15,638 bases of DNA from DAOVDI01 sp965373045 (GTDB lineage Bacteria; Acidobacteriota; Aminicenantia; Aminicenantales; Aminicenantaceae), in contig CBDVEQ010000039.1 in NCBI GenBank assembly GCA_965373045.1, positions 1-15,638 on the forward strand, read 5' to 3'. Positions 6,839 through 14,264 of this stretch are shown here, one piece after another. Position 1 is the stretch's first letter. The number at the start of each line of letters is the position of its first letter. A program made the translations under genes and the position numbers. A model generated the notes under the pieces. It had not been told where the DNA came from, made no database searches, and worked only from the letters and a program-made list of their open reading frames with translations.

Positions 6839-8961
6839 TTTTTTATCAAAGCCTCCAATTTTTCTCTTTCCTTTGAAGGAAGAGACCGGTCATATTTTTC
6901 TTTGTATCGATTGAAACAGACAAGAGCTTTGGCCTTATCGCCTTTATCCAAATACGTCAAACCAAGATTATACAGCGCATTGCCGAAATTTGGATTGAGG
7001 GCCAATGCGTTTTCCAGAACGCTGGCCGCATCATCCAAACGACCGTATAATCTGTAAGCCATGCCCAGGCCGTTATAAGGGGAGGCATAATCAGGATCGA
7101 GTTCAATAGCTTTTTTATATGTCTGGATGGATTTCTGTAAGAGGTTTTCATTTTTTGATTCGAGACTGAGAAACAAATAGGCTGTTCCCAAATTAAAGCA
7201 GGCCACAGGATAATTTTCATCTAAAGAGAGAGAATGCTTATAGGCCTGGATGGCTTTATCAAAATCCCTTTTATTATAGTATGCTACTCCCAGGTAATTC
7301 CATATCTCAGAGTCATAATCCATCTGCCGCAGTCTTTTTTCGTTGAAAAGCTTGATGACTTCATCAAATTGGCCTGCGTCGATGAGAAAGTTGACATAGG
7401 CTAATAAAACCTCATAACTTGAAGGCAGGTTTTTGAGTCCAAGTCTTAAGACCTCAAGAGCATCCCTGATCCTTCCTGTTTCTTTATAAATGGTAGCAAG
7501 GTTCGAGTAAGCAATGTCGATATCCATTCTTTCTGAAAGCACATCTTTCAGCAGCTTGATCCCTTCTCTCACTTTCTTTTCTCTGTAGAGTTCCATGGCT
7601 TCCATGCATTTGTTATGGAAAGGAAGGAGAGTTTTTATGTCCTGATCAGGCCCGAATTTTTCTCTTTTGGTAGTCTGGGGGCTTGAAATATATCCCAGGC
7701 TCCTCAGTTTCTCCAAAGTCTTTCTATCCATACTCTTCCTGGCCTGTTTGCTTTCAGGGAGGGAGTTTTCTTTTATTATTTGTGCCAGTTGTTTTCTGTA
7801 TCTGCCTAATTCTTCCTTTCCGGCAAGATTCTTGAGTTCGTCAAAATCATTCTCCATATTATAGAGTTCGGGAAGAGGAGATTCGATATATTTCACTCTA
7901 TTGGCGATATATCCCTTCAATGGAGCCCATCCCCGGCTGTAATAGGGATATAAGGCTTCAAAATAAATAGGTCTTTTCGCAAGTTTCTTTCCTTTTATTG
8001 CGGGCAGCAGTGAAATCCCCTGAAGAAAAGAAGGTTTTTTTATTTTCAGTATATCGCAGACAGTGGGAAAGATATCTATATGGCTGACATACTGGTCAAC
8101 CCGGCCCGGTTTTACTCCAGGCGCAGAGATCAGAAGAGGTACCCAGAGGGTGGTATTGTATGCAAAAAAGCCGTGGGTTTTTTCTCCGTGCTGTCCTAAG
8201 GATTCGCCATGATCACCTGTAAAAACAATAAGTGTTTTATCATAAAGATCATTTTCCTCCAGGTAGTTTAAAAGACGTTCCAAAACATTATCAACATAAG
8301 CGATCTCGCCTTCATAAAGATGGTTCTTGTTTTTTGTTTTGAAGGGTTCCGGCGGTTCATAAGGAGTGTGGGGATCAAAACAGTGGATAAAGAGGAACCA
8401 CGGAGATTTACTGGTTTTTAACCATTCCAGAGCCTGGTCCACAACCTCCCCGGCCTTTCTCTCCACGTAGGCCAGCCCCTCAGAGCTTGGGCTGCCGTAA
8501 TCATCATTATAGACGTCAAAGCCTTGGGCAAGCCCGAACTTTGAATCCAGCGGATATGCTCCGATAAAAGCTCCGGTAGAGTATTCAAAACTCTTTAAAT
8601 GTTCGGCTAACGTTAAAAATTCGTCCTGCAGTACAAACGTGCCGTTTTCGTGGATTCCATGATAGAGGGGTGTTGTGCCTGTGAGTATGCCTGCATGGGA
8701 CGGCAGTGTGGTAGGCGTGTTGGCAAATGCTCTCGAAAAAAGAACCCCTTTTTCGGCAAGGCTGTCGATATTCGGGGTGGGGATATATTTCCGGCTGTAG
8801 CAGCTCAGCCTGTCAGCTCTTAAAGTATCAATGCTGATAAGGAGAACATTTAACTGGTCTTTATCAGGGGGTTTTTTTAGAGACGATGGAGAAGCAAAAA
8901 GAGCAGTACTCAGAAAAACACAGAGAAATAAGATGGAATGTGTGGATCGATTTTTTCCCAT
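6820..8961 (-). CDS. Sulfatase-like (alkaline phosphatase superfamily) hydrolase fused to TPRs
   Basis: A 713-residue exported protein; signal peptide about 1-23 (ending FAS). Residues 36-400 form a sulfatase-like domain: first metal motif LLISIDTLRAD (40-50, Asp45), nucleophile region TLPSHAGILTG (85-95), HCFDPHTPY (193-201), and the second metal motif VFTGDHGES (246-254) with His258 and His263. The formylglycine signature CxPxR is missing: Thr85 stands in place of Cys/Ser and His89 in place of Arg, followed by PLYHGI. Thr nucleophiles are known in nucleotide pyrophosphatases and other phospho-transfer members of this superfamily, so a phosphodiester or phosphonate-type reaction may be more likely than sulfate ester cleavage (inference). 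Residues 450-700 hold about six TPRs, including a clear canonical run at 550-690. The gene lies 13 bases after the TPR gene and overlaps the next by 19. Confidence 0.9.
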   Translation of the reverse strand: MGKNRSTHSILFLCVFLSTALFASPSSLKKPPDKDQLNVLLISIDTLRADRLSCYSRKYIPTPNIDSLAEKGVLFSRAFANTPTTLPSHAGILTGTTPLYHGIHENGTFVLQDEFLTLAEHLKSFEYSTGAFIGAYPLDSKFGLAQGFDVYNDDYGSPSSEGLAYVERKAGEVVDQALEWLKTSKSPWFLFIHCFDPHTPYEPPEPFKTKNKNHLYEGEIAYVDNVLERLLNYLEENDLYDKTLIVFTGDHGESLGQHGEKTHGFFAYNTTLWVPLLISAPGVKPGRVDQYVSHIDIFPTVCDILKIKKPSFLQGISLLPAIKGKKLAKRPIYFEALYPYYSRGWAPLKGYIANRVKYIESPLPELYNMENDFDELKNLAGKEELGRYRKQLAQIIKENSLPESKQARKSMDRKTLEKLRSLGYISSPQTTKREKFGPDQDIKTLLPFHNKCMEAMELYREKKVREGIKLLKDVLSERMDIDIAYSNLATIYKETGRIRDALEVLRLGLKNLPSSYEVLLAYVNFLIDAGQFDEVIKLFNEKRLRQMDYDSEIWNYLGVAYYNKRDFDKAIQAYKHSLSLDENYPVACFNLGTAYLFLSLESKNENLLQKSIQTYKKAIELDPDYASPYNGLGMAYRLYGRLDDAASVLENALALNPNFGNALYNLGLTYLDKGDKAKALVCFNRYKEKYDRSLPSKEREKLEALIKKCNEKY

Positions 8962-8974
8962 TTCAATTTACTTC

Positions 8975-9904
8975 TTACCTGTCGATCTTTGTTTTTAAAA
9001 ATTCAATAAAGCTGTTGACCTGCACGGCGCGGTCGGATTCTGAATCATACTTTTTATACTCTGTAAAAACAGCTATGGAATCCTTGTAGTTTCCCAGGCT
9101 TAAATGGACAAGCCCAAGTTGATAGATCCCGTCAAGAAAATCATTTTTGATCTCGACGGATCTTTTATAATACTTTAAAGCCTCCTGGTATTTTGCGAGG
9201 CTGTAATATTTTGTTCCGATATTATACAGAACAGTCGCATCGTTGATCTTCCCAAATTCGATCTTGTTGTACCATTCCAGCGCTTTATCATCCTGGCCGC
9301 GGTTTGTATAACAGTTTCCGATGGCCAGATTGGAGTCGTTGTTTTCAGGATCCTGCTCTAAAACCTTTAAATAATATTTTTCCGCTTCGTCGTAGTTTTC
9401 CATCTGAAAATTGGCATTTCCGATATTATTGTTGATTATATAAGCATCCGGAAAGTCTTCAATGAGTTTTTTGTAGGCAGCAATGGCCTCCTGGTACTTT
9501 CCATCCGCAAAGAACTCGTTTCCTTCTTTGAGTGCGGCCTTCAACTCGTCTGTGATCAAGAAACCCTCAACTGCCTTTAACCGTATCTCGATCGGAGGGA
9601 GCTTTTTACCGTATTCTACCACATGAATGCTTATGCTTTTGCGCATATATCCGACTTTTTCAAAATCTATGTCCCACGATCCACCCCTCAGCCAGGAGGC
9701 GATCCATTTGCCCTCAGCATCGGTTTCTACTTCAAAGCCTGTTTTGCCCCTTAAGGAAAACAATTTGACTTTGACCCCCTCTATGGGATTGCCTATTTCA
9801 TCCAGGACCAGACCGAGAAGCCTCCCTTTTCCTTTATAGGTCTGACTGAAAACAAAAATGATCATCACGAGAATCAAGATAAAAATAATTACTGCTTTTT
9901 TCAT
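8975..9904 (-). CDS. Carboxypeptidase-regulatory-like domain protein with TPRs
   Basis: A 309-residue exported protein; signal peptide about 1-20 (MKKAVII, hydrophobic core, ending VFS). Residues 28-110 form a carboxypeptidase-regulatory-like beta sandwich: LLGLVLDEIGNPIEGVKVKL, then the usual TDAEGKW turn, GSWDIDFEKVGY, and a closing strand PPIEIRLK. The same domain type opens the receptor encoded upstream. Residues 121-290 hold about five TPRs in register (121-154, 155-188, 189-221, 223-256, 257-290), with typical AIAAYKKLIEDFPDA and ALKYYKRSVEI repeats. It likely serves as a periplasmic scaffold; no catalytic residues were seen. It is the first gene of the five-gene operon, with GGAGG six bases before its ATG and its own sigma-70-like promoter behind the receptor's terminator. 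Confidence 0.88.
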   Translation of the reverse strand: MKKAVIIFILILVMIIFVFSQTYKGKGRLLGLVLDEIGNPIEGVKVKLFSLRGKTGFEVETDAEGKWIASWLRGGSWDIDFEKVGYMRKSISIHVVEYGKKLPPIEIRLKAVEGFLITDELKAALKEGNEFFADGKYQEAIAAYKKLIEDFPDAYIINNNIGNANFQMENYDEAEKYYLKVLEQDPENNDSNLAIGNCYTNRGQDDKALEWYNKIEFGKINDATVLYNIGTKYYSLAKYQEALKYYKRSVEIKNDFLDGIYQLGLVHLSLGNYKDSIAVFTEYKKYDSESDRAVQVNSFIEFLKTKIDR

Positions 9905-9954
9905 CTAAAACCTCCGGGTCATTTTTTCCAAAAAAATATTATCAGTAAGAAATC

Positions 9955-9983
9955 ATTTTATCATTAAAGAAAAAGAACGGCAA
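9955..9983 (-). promoter_or_regulatory. Sigma-70-like promoter for the five-gene operon
   Basis: On the minus strand, TTGCCG (9978-9983) and TAAAAT (9955-9960) are separated by exactly 17 bases. It sits between the receptor's terminator and the first operon gene, with a leader of about 45 bases. The match is good but rests on E. coli-type consensus. Confidence 0.45.
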
Positions 9984-9986
9984 CTT

Positions 9987-10025
9987 AAAAAAAAACCCTT
10001 CCCGCCTTATGGCGGGAAGGGTTTT
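9987..10025 (-). terminator. Intrinsic terminator after the receptor gene
   Basis: A perfect 15-bp stem (9992-10006 with 10011-10025, GC-rich core CCCTTCCCGCC) closes on a 4-base loop and, on the minus strand, runs into nine T's (complement of 9987-9995). It starts about 27 bases past the receptor stop codon. This is a textbook Rho-independent terminator and separates receptor transcription from the downstream operon. Confidence 0.92.
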
Positions 10026-10051
10026 GAACTCGTAACTTGTACTTGGTACTT

Positions 10052-13000
10052 TTAGAAGTTGAAGCGGACTCCTACCCTCATTACTCTCGGATTAAGAACT
10101 TCGTTCAGTGTATAAGCAGGTTTGGATTCGGAGAAGTAGTTTCTTGCGTCATTAACGCCGTAGAAGTAGAAATTACCCCAGTCTTTCATGTAGCGTCTGT
10201 TTTCGTGTGTGCTGTTCAGAACGTTAAAGAAGTCTAACATTATGTAGATCTTGCCGAAATCTCCGCTTTTTAACACTTTTTCAAGTCGAATGTCAAGTTT
10301 GTAGAAGGTGTCAAGCCTGTCATTACCAAATTCGTTCAGATAGAGCCATCTGCCTCTGCTTCTGACGTTCGGGATCGTGTAGTCATAGAAGTACAGCCTC
10401 TCTCTTATTAACCAGCCTTCTCTGGCCTGGAGGGTGAAGGAAAAGTTGATGTCATAAGGAAGTTGATAGAGTCCACCGACCTTAACCATCCACCTGGAGT
10501 AGGTGTACTGGTCGATCTTTCCGCTGGCTCCGCCCTGGTAAGCTGCATAGACCTGTCCCTCAAGGGCCCAGAGGTTGGTATTATCCCAGTAGCCTTCGTT
10601 GCCGTAGTGAATGGCTTGATTCTGCCAGGTAACACTTCCGGTCAGCATCCACTTATTGGAAAGTCTCTTGTTAAAGATTAAGTCTACGCCCATATAGCTT
10701 CGGTAGAAATCAGGTCTCTTTGTTACTCTGCTCCATGGAGAATATAAGGAAGGATCATAACCATTGTAGTTATTTGTCATGTATTGGTACGGGTGGTTGG
10801 GGGCATCCCCAAGATTTCCATCCCATTTTGTATAACCTGCCGGGAGATACTGGGAGATACTGCTAAGCGGAAGATTGTAGTCAACCCACCAACCCTGATT
10901 CTGCCATTGGTAAGGGTTTCCTGCTGCATCTTTAAAATACTTGTTTGACCAGGTGTAATTGTCATACTTTCTGTAAGTGGCATTTACAGCAACAGCAAAA
11001 TCGGTCATTACTTCTTTTTCCAAAACAGCCATGATTTCTGTGGTCTTTGAAGAACCGGCATCTGCGTTTCTTGTCTGGTAAGGATCTGTCAAAGCCAGAG
11101 GATTCGTTTGATCGTATCCTCCCCAGAAAGATCCGGCTGCATCGGCCCAGTTGCCGGCAAAAGGGCCGCCGCCTGGAAAGAGCTGGTAAGGTGTGTAAGT
11201 TCCGCTTCCTACTGTATGCCAGTAGAGCTCATCGAGGGCAATGATTCCGTCTGCGGCCCGCTGGCTGTCATCCCACCACCAGAAATCCAGCCATCCGCTT
11301 GCGCCTCCGGGCATCTGGCTCCAGGAGCCGACTCCCATAAAGTCGCCGTAGGTGGCAAAAGACAGTTTTGCGATGGTTTTGCCGTCGCCTGTGACATCCC
11401 AGGTTACTCCTAATCTGGGAGAGAAGACTTTCCATGCCCATTTATTTCCATCAGTATCTATTGCAGCTTTCTCAGCAATATCGATTGCGGGAAGCATTGC
11501 GTCCATTTGTGTCTGTACGGCTGCAGTGGCAACATCCCAGCCCGGGTCACCGTTCATAGCTGAAATGGAGACAGGGTTGATCCTTGGATGCTGATAGTCA
11601 TACCTGAGTCCTAAGAGCAGGGTGAAACGGCCGAATGACACGGTATCGCTGAAATAACCGGCTAAGGCCCTTACACCGTAGTCTCTGTAATACCCTCTCC
11701 AGAACATGAAGCGGTAGAAATTGTTATTAGGAACATCCGCAGCGCCGTCACCGTCAAAATCCATGGTCGGGGTATTGTAGTTCCAGTTTATCTGCATATT
11801 TCCGACATACACGGATTCAGTGTAAGAATTCCTGTCCGCGAACTCGACGCCGATCTTCATATCGTGGCTTGCCCCAAAGAGTGAATCATTGAAGTAGTTG
11901 GCAAGTAAATTGTACTGGTTAACCGGTCTTTCCACATAGTAGCGCCATTCACCGACGAGTCCGTCAGGTCCTTGGTATCTTGAATTTGTTCGGTCATAAA
12001 AAACAGTGTGCTCAAAATCACGGTCATCCATCGGTGTCAGGTTAAATCCTGCATCGGAAAATCCAACTTTAAAAGAAATAAAGAGGTTGTCTCCGAACAT
12101 GTGCTCGTCCTGGAATTTAATGATCGGGCTTCCAAAGTGATACCGTCCGCCCTGGTAGTAACCGCCAGGAAGCGCAGCGCTTGAAGATCTTCCATATTTA
12201 TTCTTTCTTCCTACGTGGATAAAAGCCTCAAACCGGTTTTCCGGGATGATCTGAAGGTTGAGTTTTGCAGCAACATTGGAAAGCAGCGTATCATCGTTTC
12301 TTTGGTAAACGGTTGTTGTTTTGATATCCATCACTCCGTATGACATCCAGAACCAGGCCTTGTCCTTAACAAGAGGAAGACCGAGGTTGAATCCGTAGTC
12401 CTTGTTCTCGCGGATCAGGTTGAGACCGAGAAAACTTGGCTCGACTGCTTGAGTATCTGCGACAAAAGTTTCGTTTAATGCCTGGAATTTCTTGTCAATC
12501 AGGTAAAAACGGCCGCCTAGCGCAACCCTGTTTCCGCCTCTTCGTGTAACCATATTGAGCGCGATTCCGCCTGTCTGTATAGTTACATCAGCGCCGCCGA
12601 CCACGATGTTCATCTCTTCAAAAGCATCAAAGTCATAATAACTGGGTGATGCTCCGATAGCAGCCGGGTCTGTAATGACCAGTCCGTCCATGGCCCAGAC
12701 ATTGTTGTTATAGTTTGAAGCTCCTCTTGCAACATAGTTGGACTGCTGACCTGACTCCACGCCTCCGACATTCTCCCTGTCTGTGATGACCGAAGGGGCC
12801 ATTTGAAGAACGACCCACGGGTCTCTTGCCGTGGGCAGAGACTGCAGAACTTCCTGGGTGACATTGGCTCCTACCGAGGTCTTTTTGCTGTCGACAACCG
12901 GACTAACGGCAGTGACTGTAATTTGTTCTTCGACAGAACCCATTTCCATTACAATTTCAATCTGCAGATTGGAACCAACAGCAATGACAATGCCTTTACT

Positions 13001-13261
13001 GATCGATGTGTTGAACCCTTCCAACTCGGCTTTTACGATGTAATCGCTTGCAGGTGCGAGAGAGAGGAATCTAAACACGCCCTCATTCGTAGACATTGCG
13101 CTCATTGTACCGGTTTTGAACCCTGTTAAAGTGAGAGTTACACCGGGAAGAGCATTTCCGTCAATATCAACGACTTTTCCGTAAATGTTTCCTGTTCTAA
13201 TCTGTGCTGTTAATGTGCAAGCAAAAATCAGCACAAATAAAACAATTAGTGTTTTTCGCAA
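10052..13261 (-). CDS. TonB-dependent outer-membrane receptor with carboxypeptidase-regulatory-like N-domain
   Basis: A 1069-residue protein. Signal peptide about 1-20 (ending LTAQ). Residues 22-107 form a carboxypeptidase-regulatory-like domain (GNIYGKVVDIDGNALPGVTL, TNEGVFRF, YIVKAELEGF). A TonB-box-like EEQITVTAVSP (111-121) leads into a plug (about 125-240; LQSLPTARDPW, YVARGASNYNNNVWAMDGL). The rest is a long 22-strand-type barrel rich in Trp, Tyr and Asn, ending in the outer-membrane insertion signature VRFNF with terminal Phe. An EF-hand-like loop DFDGDGAAD (501-509) lies in a predicted extracellular loop. Such receptors import large ligands using TonB-ExbB-ExbD, none of which is in the window. 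No SusD partner is adjacent. The substrate is unknown. The start codon is TTG at 13261-13259 with AAGGAG eight bases upstream and no in-frame ATG nearby; the other genes here use ATG. It has its own promoter and terminator. Confidence 0.93.
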   Translation of the reverse strand: MRKTLIVLFVLIFACTLTAQIRTGNIYGKVVDIDGNALPGVTLTLTGFKTGTMSAMSTNEGVFRFLSLAPASDYIVKAELEGFNTSISKGIVIAVGSNLQIEIVMEMGSVEEQITVTAVSPVVDSKKTSVGANVTQEVLQSLPTARDPWVVLQMAPSVITDRENVGGVESGQQSNYVARGASNYNNNVWAMDGLVITDPAAIGASPSYYDFDAFEEMNIVVGGADVTIQTGGIALNMVTRRGGNRVALGGRFYLIDKKFQALNETFVADTQAVEPSFLGLNLIRENKDYGFNLGLPLVKDKAWFWMSYGVMDIKTTTVYQRNDDTLLSNVAAKLNLQIIPENRFEAFIHVGRKNKYGRSSSAALPGGYYQGGRYHFGSPIIKFQDEHMFGDNLFISFKVGFSDAGFNLTPMDDRDFEHTVFYDRTNSRYQGPDGLVGEWRYYVERPVNQYNLLANYFNDSLFGASHDMKIGVEFADRNSYTESVYVGNMQINWNYNTPTMDFDGDGAADVPNNNFYRFMFWRGYYRDYGVRALAGYFSDTVSFGRFTLLLGLRYDYQHPRINPVSISAMNGDPGWDVATAAVQTQMDAMLPAIDIAEKAAIDTDGNKWAWKVFSPRLGVTWDVTGDGKTIAKLSFATYGDFMGVGSWSQMPGGASGWLDFWWWDDSQRAADGIIALDELYWHTVGSGTYTPYQLFPGGGPFAGNWADAAGSFWGGYDQTNPLALTDPYQTRNADAGSSKTTEIMAVLEKEVMTDFAVAVNATYRKYDNYTWSNKYFKDAAGNPYQWQNQGWWVDYNLPLSSISQYLPAGYTKWDGNLGDAPNHPYQYMTNNYNGYDPSLYSPWSRVTKRPDFYRSYMGVDLIFNKRLSNKWMLTGSVTWQNQAIHYGNEGYWDNTNLWALEGQVYAAYQGGASGKIDQYTYSRWMVKVGGLYQLPYDINFSFTLQAREGWLIRERLYFYDYTIPNVRSRGRWLYLNEFGNDRLDTFYKLDIRLEKVLKSGDFGKIYIMLDFFNVLNSTHENRRYMKDWGNFYFYGVNDARNYFSESKPAYTLNEVLNPRVMRVGVRFNF

Positions 13262-13269
13262 TTAAAAAT

Positions 13270-13275
13270 CTCCTT
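13270..13275 (-). promoter_or_regulatory. Ribosome binding site that supports the TTG start of the receptor
   Basis: On the minus strand AAGGAG ends eight bases before TTG (13261-13259). The next codons encode RKTLIVLFVLIF, a normal signal peptide start, so TTG is the likely initiator. Confidence 0.75.
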
Positions 13276-13280
13276 TTTAC

Positions 13281-13298
13281 TCTTCCTTTTTAGGAAGA
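13281..13298 (-). promoter_or_regulatory. Leader hairpin just upstream of the receptor ribosome binding site
   Basis: TCTTCCT and AGGAAGA form a perfect 7-bp stem with a 4-base loop, about five bases upstream of the AAGGAG. With the predicted start near 13415 it lies in the 5' leader and could influence ribosome access. Confidence 0.4.
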
Positions 13299-13317
13299 AT
13301 AAGTATTAACACATCCC

Positions 13318-13339
13318 TGGAGTGAAAAAAATCACTCCA
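13318..13339 (-). promoter_or_regulatory. Second leader hairpin of the receptor mRNA
   Basis: TGGAGTGA (13318-13325) and TCACTCCA (13332-13339) form a perfect 8-bp stem around six A's (T's in the minus-strand transcript). It lies about 80 bases into the predicted leader. No T-run follows, so it is not a simple terminator. Confidence 0.4.
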
Positions 13340-13425
13340 ACAACTACCTATATTTATTTTGCCTCCTTTTTTTTGCACCTCCTTTATATTTTTGTTTATT
13401 ATTGTAGACATTTTCCATTAAATAG

Positions 13426-13441
13426 TGCAATTTCCATGCCA
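13426..13441 (-). promoter_or_regulatory. Sigma-54-type (-24/-12) promoter for the receptor gene
   Basis: The minus strand reads TGGCATGGAAATTGCA, which matches the consensus TGGCACG-N4-TTGCA at every fixed position except C6 to T. The GG and GC are correctly spaced. Transcription would start near 13415, giving a leader of about 150 bases that contains two hairpins. Confidence 0.68.
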
Positions 13442-13514
13442 AACCAGTTTGTTTATTATCTTTAATAATATCAATAAGTTAATATGCTGTGATTGCTCTT
13501 TTTTTTCTTCCTGA

Positions 13515-13545
13515 TTCAATAAATTGGATTTAGTTCAATAAAATG
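13515..13545. repeat. 12-bp direct repeat upstream of the receptor promoter
   Basis: TTCAATAAATTG (13515-13526) and TTCAATAAAATG (13534-13545) agree at 11 of 12 positions with a 19-base period, close to two helical turns. They lie about 100-130 bases upstream of the receptor's predicted start site, where a sigma-54 activator would be expected to bind. The region is AT-rich, so chance similarity is possible. Confidence 0.3.
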
Positions 13546-13592
13546 AAGGCATTGACAGTTTATATGAATAATCCAGGGAAAAAAAACAAGAA

Positions 13593-13620
13593 TTGACAAA
13601 GTGATTTTTTCTTGAATAAT
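13593..13620 (+). promoter_or_regulatory. Sigma-70-like promoter for the small exported protein gene
   Basis: A perfect TTGACA (13593-13598) and AATAAT (13615-13620) are spaced by 16 bases. The start site would be near 13627, leaving a leader of about 60 bases. Confidence 0.6.
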
Positions 13621-13686
13621 AAGCAGTTGTATGATAAACAAAAATAAAAATGTATTGGATAAAATATATTATTAAGGAGGGAGAGA

Positions 13687-14241
13687 ATGAAGAAGACACT
13701 CTCAATATTTCTTTCAATGATTGCTGTTCTGCTTCTGTCAACTGCTGTTTATGCTGACACAGGCCTGCAGAAAGATTTTTCACTCAAACAATGGAACGCC
13801 CTGAATAATGACGGGCACAATAATGTGTTTTCATTAACAGAAAATTATAATGCGGTGCTGAAAATTGAAAGTATTTATAATTTTGAAAAAACACATCCAT
13901 TTATGGTACAGGCGGTTTCTGGTGATGTTGAATCAATAAAAGCTGAAATAGCAAGACTAAAAAAGAAAAAATCGACATCTCTGATTGGCGCAGGAGTCCT
14001 GGGGGCATTAGCAGCGTTTCTTGTCTATGAAGCCATTATTTATGAAGATACAGAACGAACATCTCAAATAGGTGAGTCTCGAGGGATCCAAAACAGAGGA
14101 ATTGGAAGAGTTGCCTGGATAGCTGGCGCTGGTCTTTCTATTGTAATCAGTGCAATGTTGGTCAGTAGTGCGTCGAAGACCGGGAAAGCGATCAAGGCCT
14201 ATGAAAAAGAGCTGAAAAACGCAGCCGCAGTCCAGAAATAA
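13687..14241 (+). CDS. Small exported membrane protein of unknown function
   Basis: A 184-residue protein I do not recognise. It begins with a clear signal peptide (about 1-23, MKKTLSIF, hydrophobic core, ending VYA). A polar region follows (24-80; QKDFSLKQWNALN, NAVLKIESIYNF), then a short charged helix (82-97, IKAEIARLKKKK). Two glycine- and alanine-rich membrane segments lie at about 98-117 (SLIGAGVLGALAAFLVYEA) and 142-161 (VAWIAGAGLSIVISAMLVSS), joined by a polar loop with the near repeat 'SRGIQNRGIG'. The C-terminus is Lys/Ala-rich. It has an AAGGAGG six bases before its ATG and a near-consensus promoter, so it may be well expressed. It diverges from the receptor gene and is followed by a convergent VWFA-like gene. 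It may be an accessory inner-membrane protein; no function can be assigned. Confidence 0.8.
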   Translation: MKKTLSIFLSMIAVLLLSTAVYADTGLQKDFSLKQWNALNNDGHNNVFSLTENYNAVLKIESIYNFEKTHPFMVQAVSGDVESIKAEIARLKKKKSTSLIGAGVLGALAAFLVYEAIIYEDTERTSQIGESRGIQNRGIGRVAWIAGAGLSIVISAMLVSSASKTGKAIKAYEKELKNAAAVQK

Positions 14242-14264
14242 CCTGGATTATTTGCTAATTCCGT

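Larger units (their letters stand above)
13262..13686. other. 425-base divergent control region between receptor and small protein gene
   Basis: No convincing gene lies here. Toward the receptor it holds a ribosome binding site (13270-13275), two leader hairpins (13281-13298 and 13318-13339), a sigma-54-type promoter (13426-13441) and a 12-bp direct repeat (13515-13526, 13534-13545). Toward the gene at 13687 it holds a sigma-70-like promoter (13593-13620) and a strong ribosome binding site (13674-13680). It is very AT-rich. Confidence 0.7.

Noticed and set aside
8690..8715. Classical formylglycine sulfatase active site.
   Set aside because: The Cys/Ser of CxPxR is Thr85 and the Arg is His89, so the enzyme is called sulfatase-like only.
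12803..13129. A 108-codon plus-strand frame inside the receptor gene, and several other antisense frames at 10463-11594.
   Set aside because: They lie opposite a well-supported receptor reading frame, have no signal or family motif, and are explained as shadows of its codon pattern.
10052..13261. SusC-type nutrient receptor of a Bacteroidetes-style polysaccharide locus.
   Set aside because: No SusD-like gene or glycoside hydrolase lies nearby, and the Acidobacteriota-type regulatory-domain receptor is a better fit.
13277..13378. A 33-codon reading frame (minus strand, GTG start) in the receptor leader that ends just before the receptor's ribosome binding site.
   Set aside because: Its GGAGG overlaps the GTG itself, so spacing is wrong for initiation, and the peptide (MQKKGGKINIG...) has no recognisable feature. 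Worth revisiting only if conserved.
13552..13572. Another TTGACA followed by GAATAAT upstream of the small exported gene.
   Set aside because: The two boxes are only nine bases apart, too close for a promoter; the pair at 13593-13620 has good spacing.
13535..13783. An 82-codon minus-strand frame overlapping the small exported protein gene.
   Set aside because: It covers the promoter, ribosome binding site and signal peptide of the gene on the other strand, and its product has no credible features.
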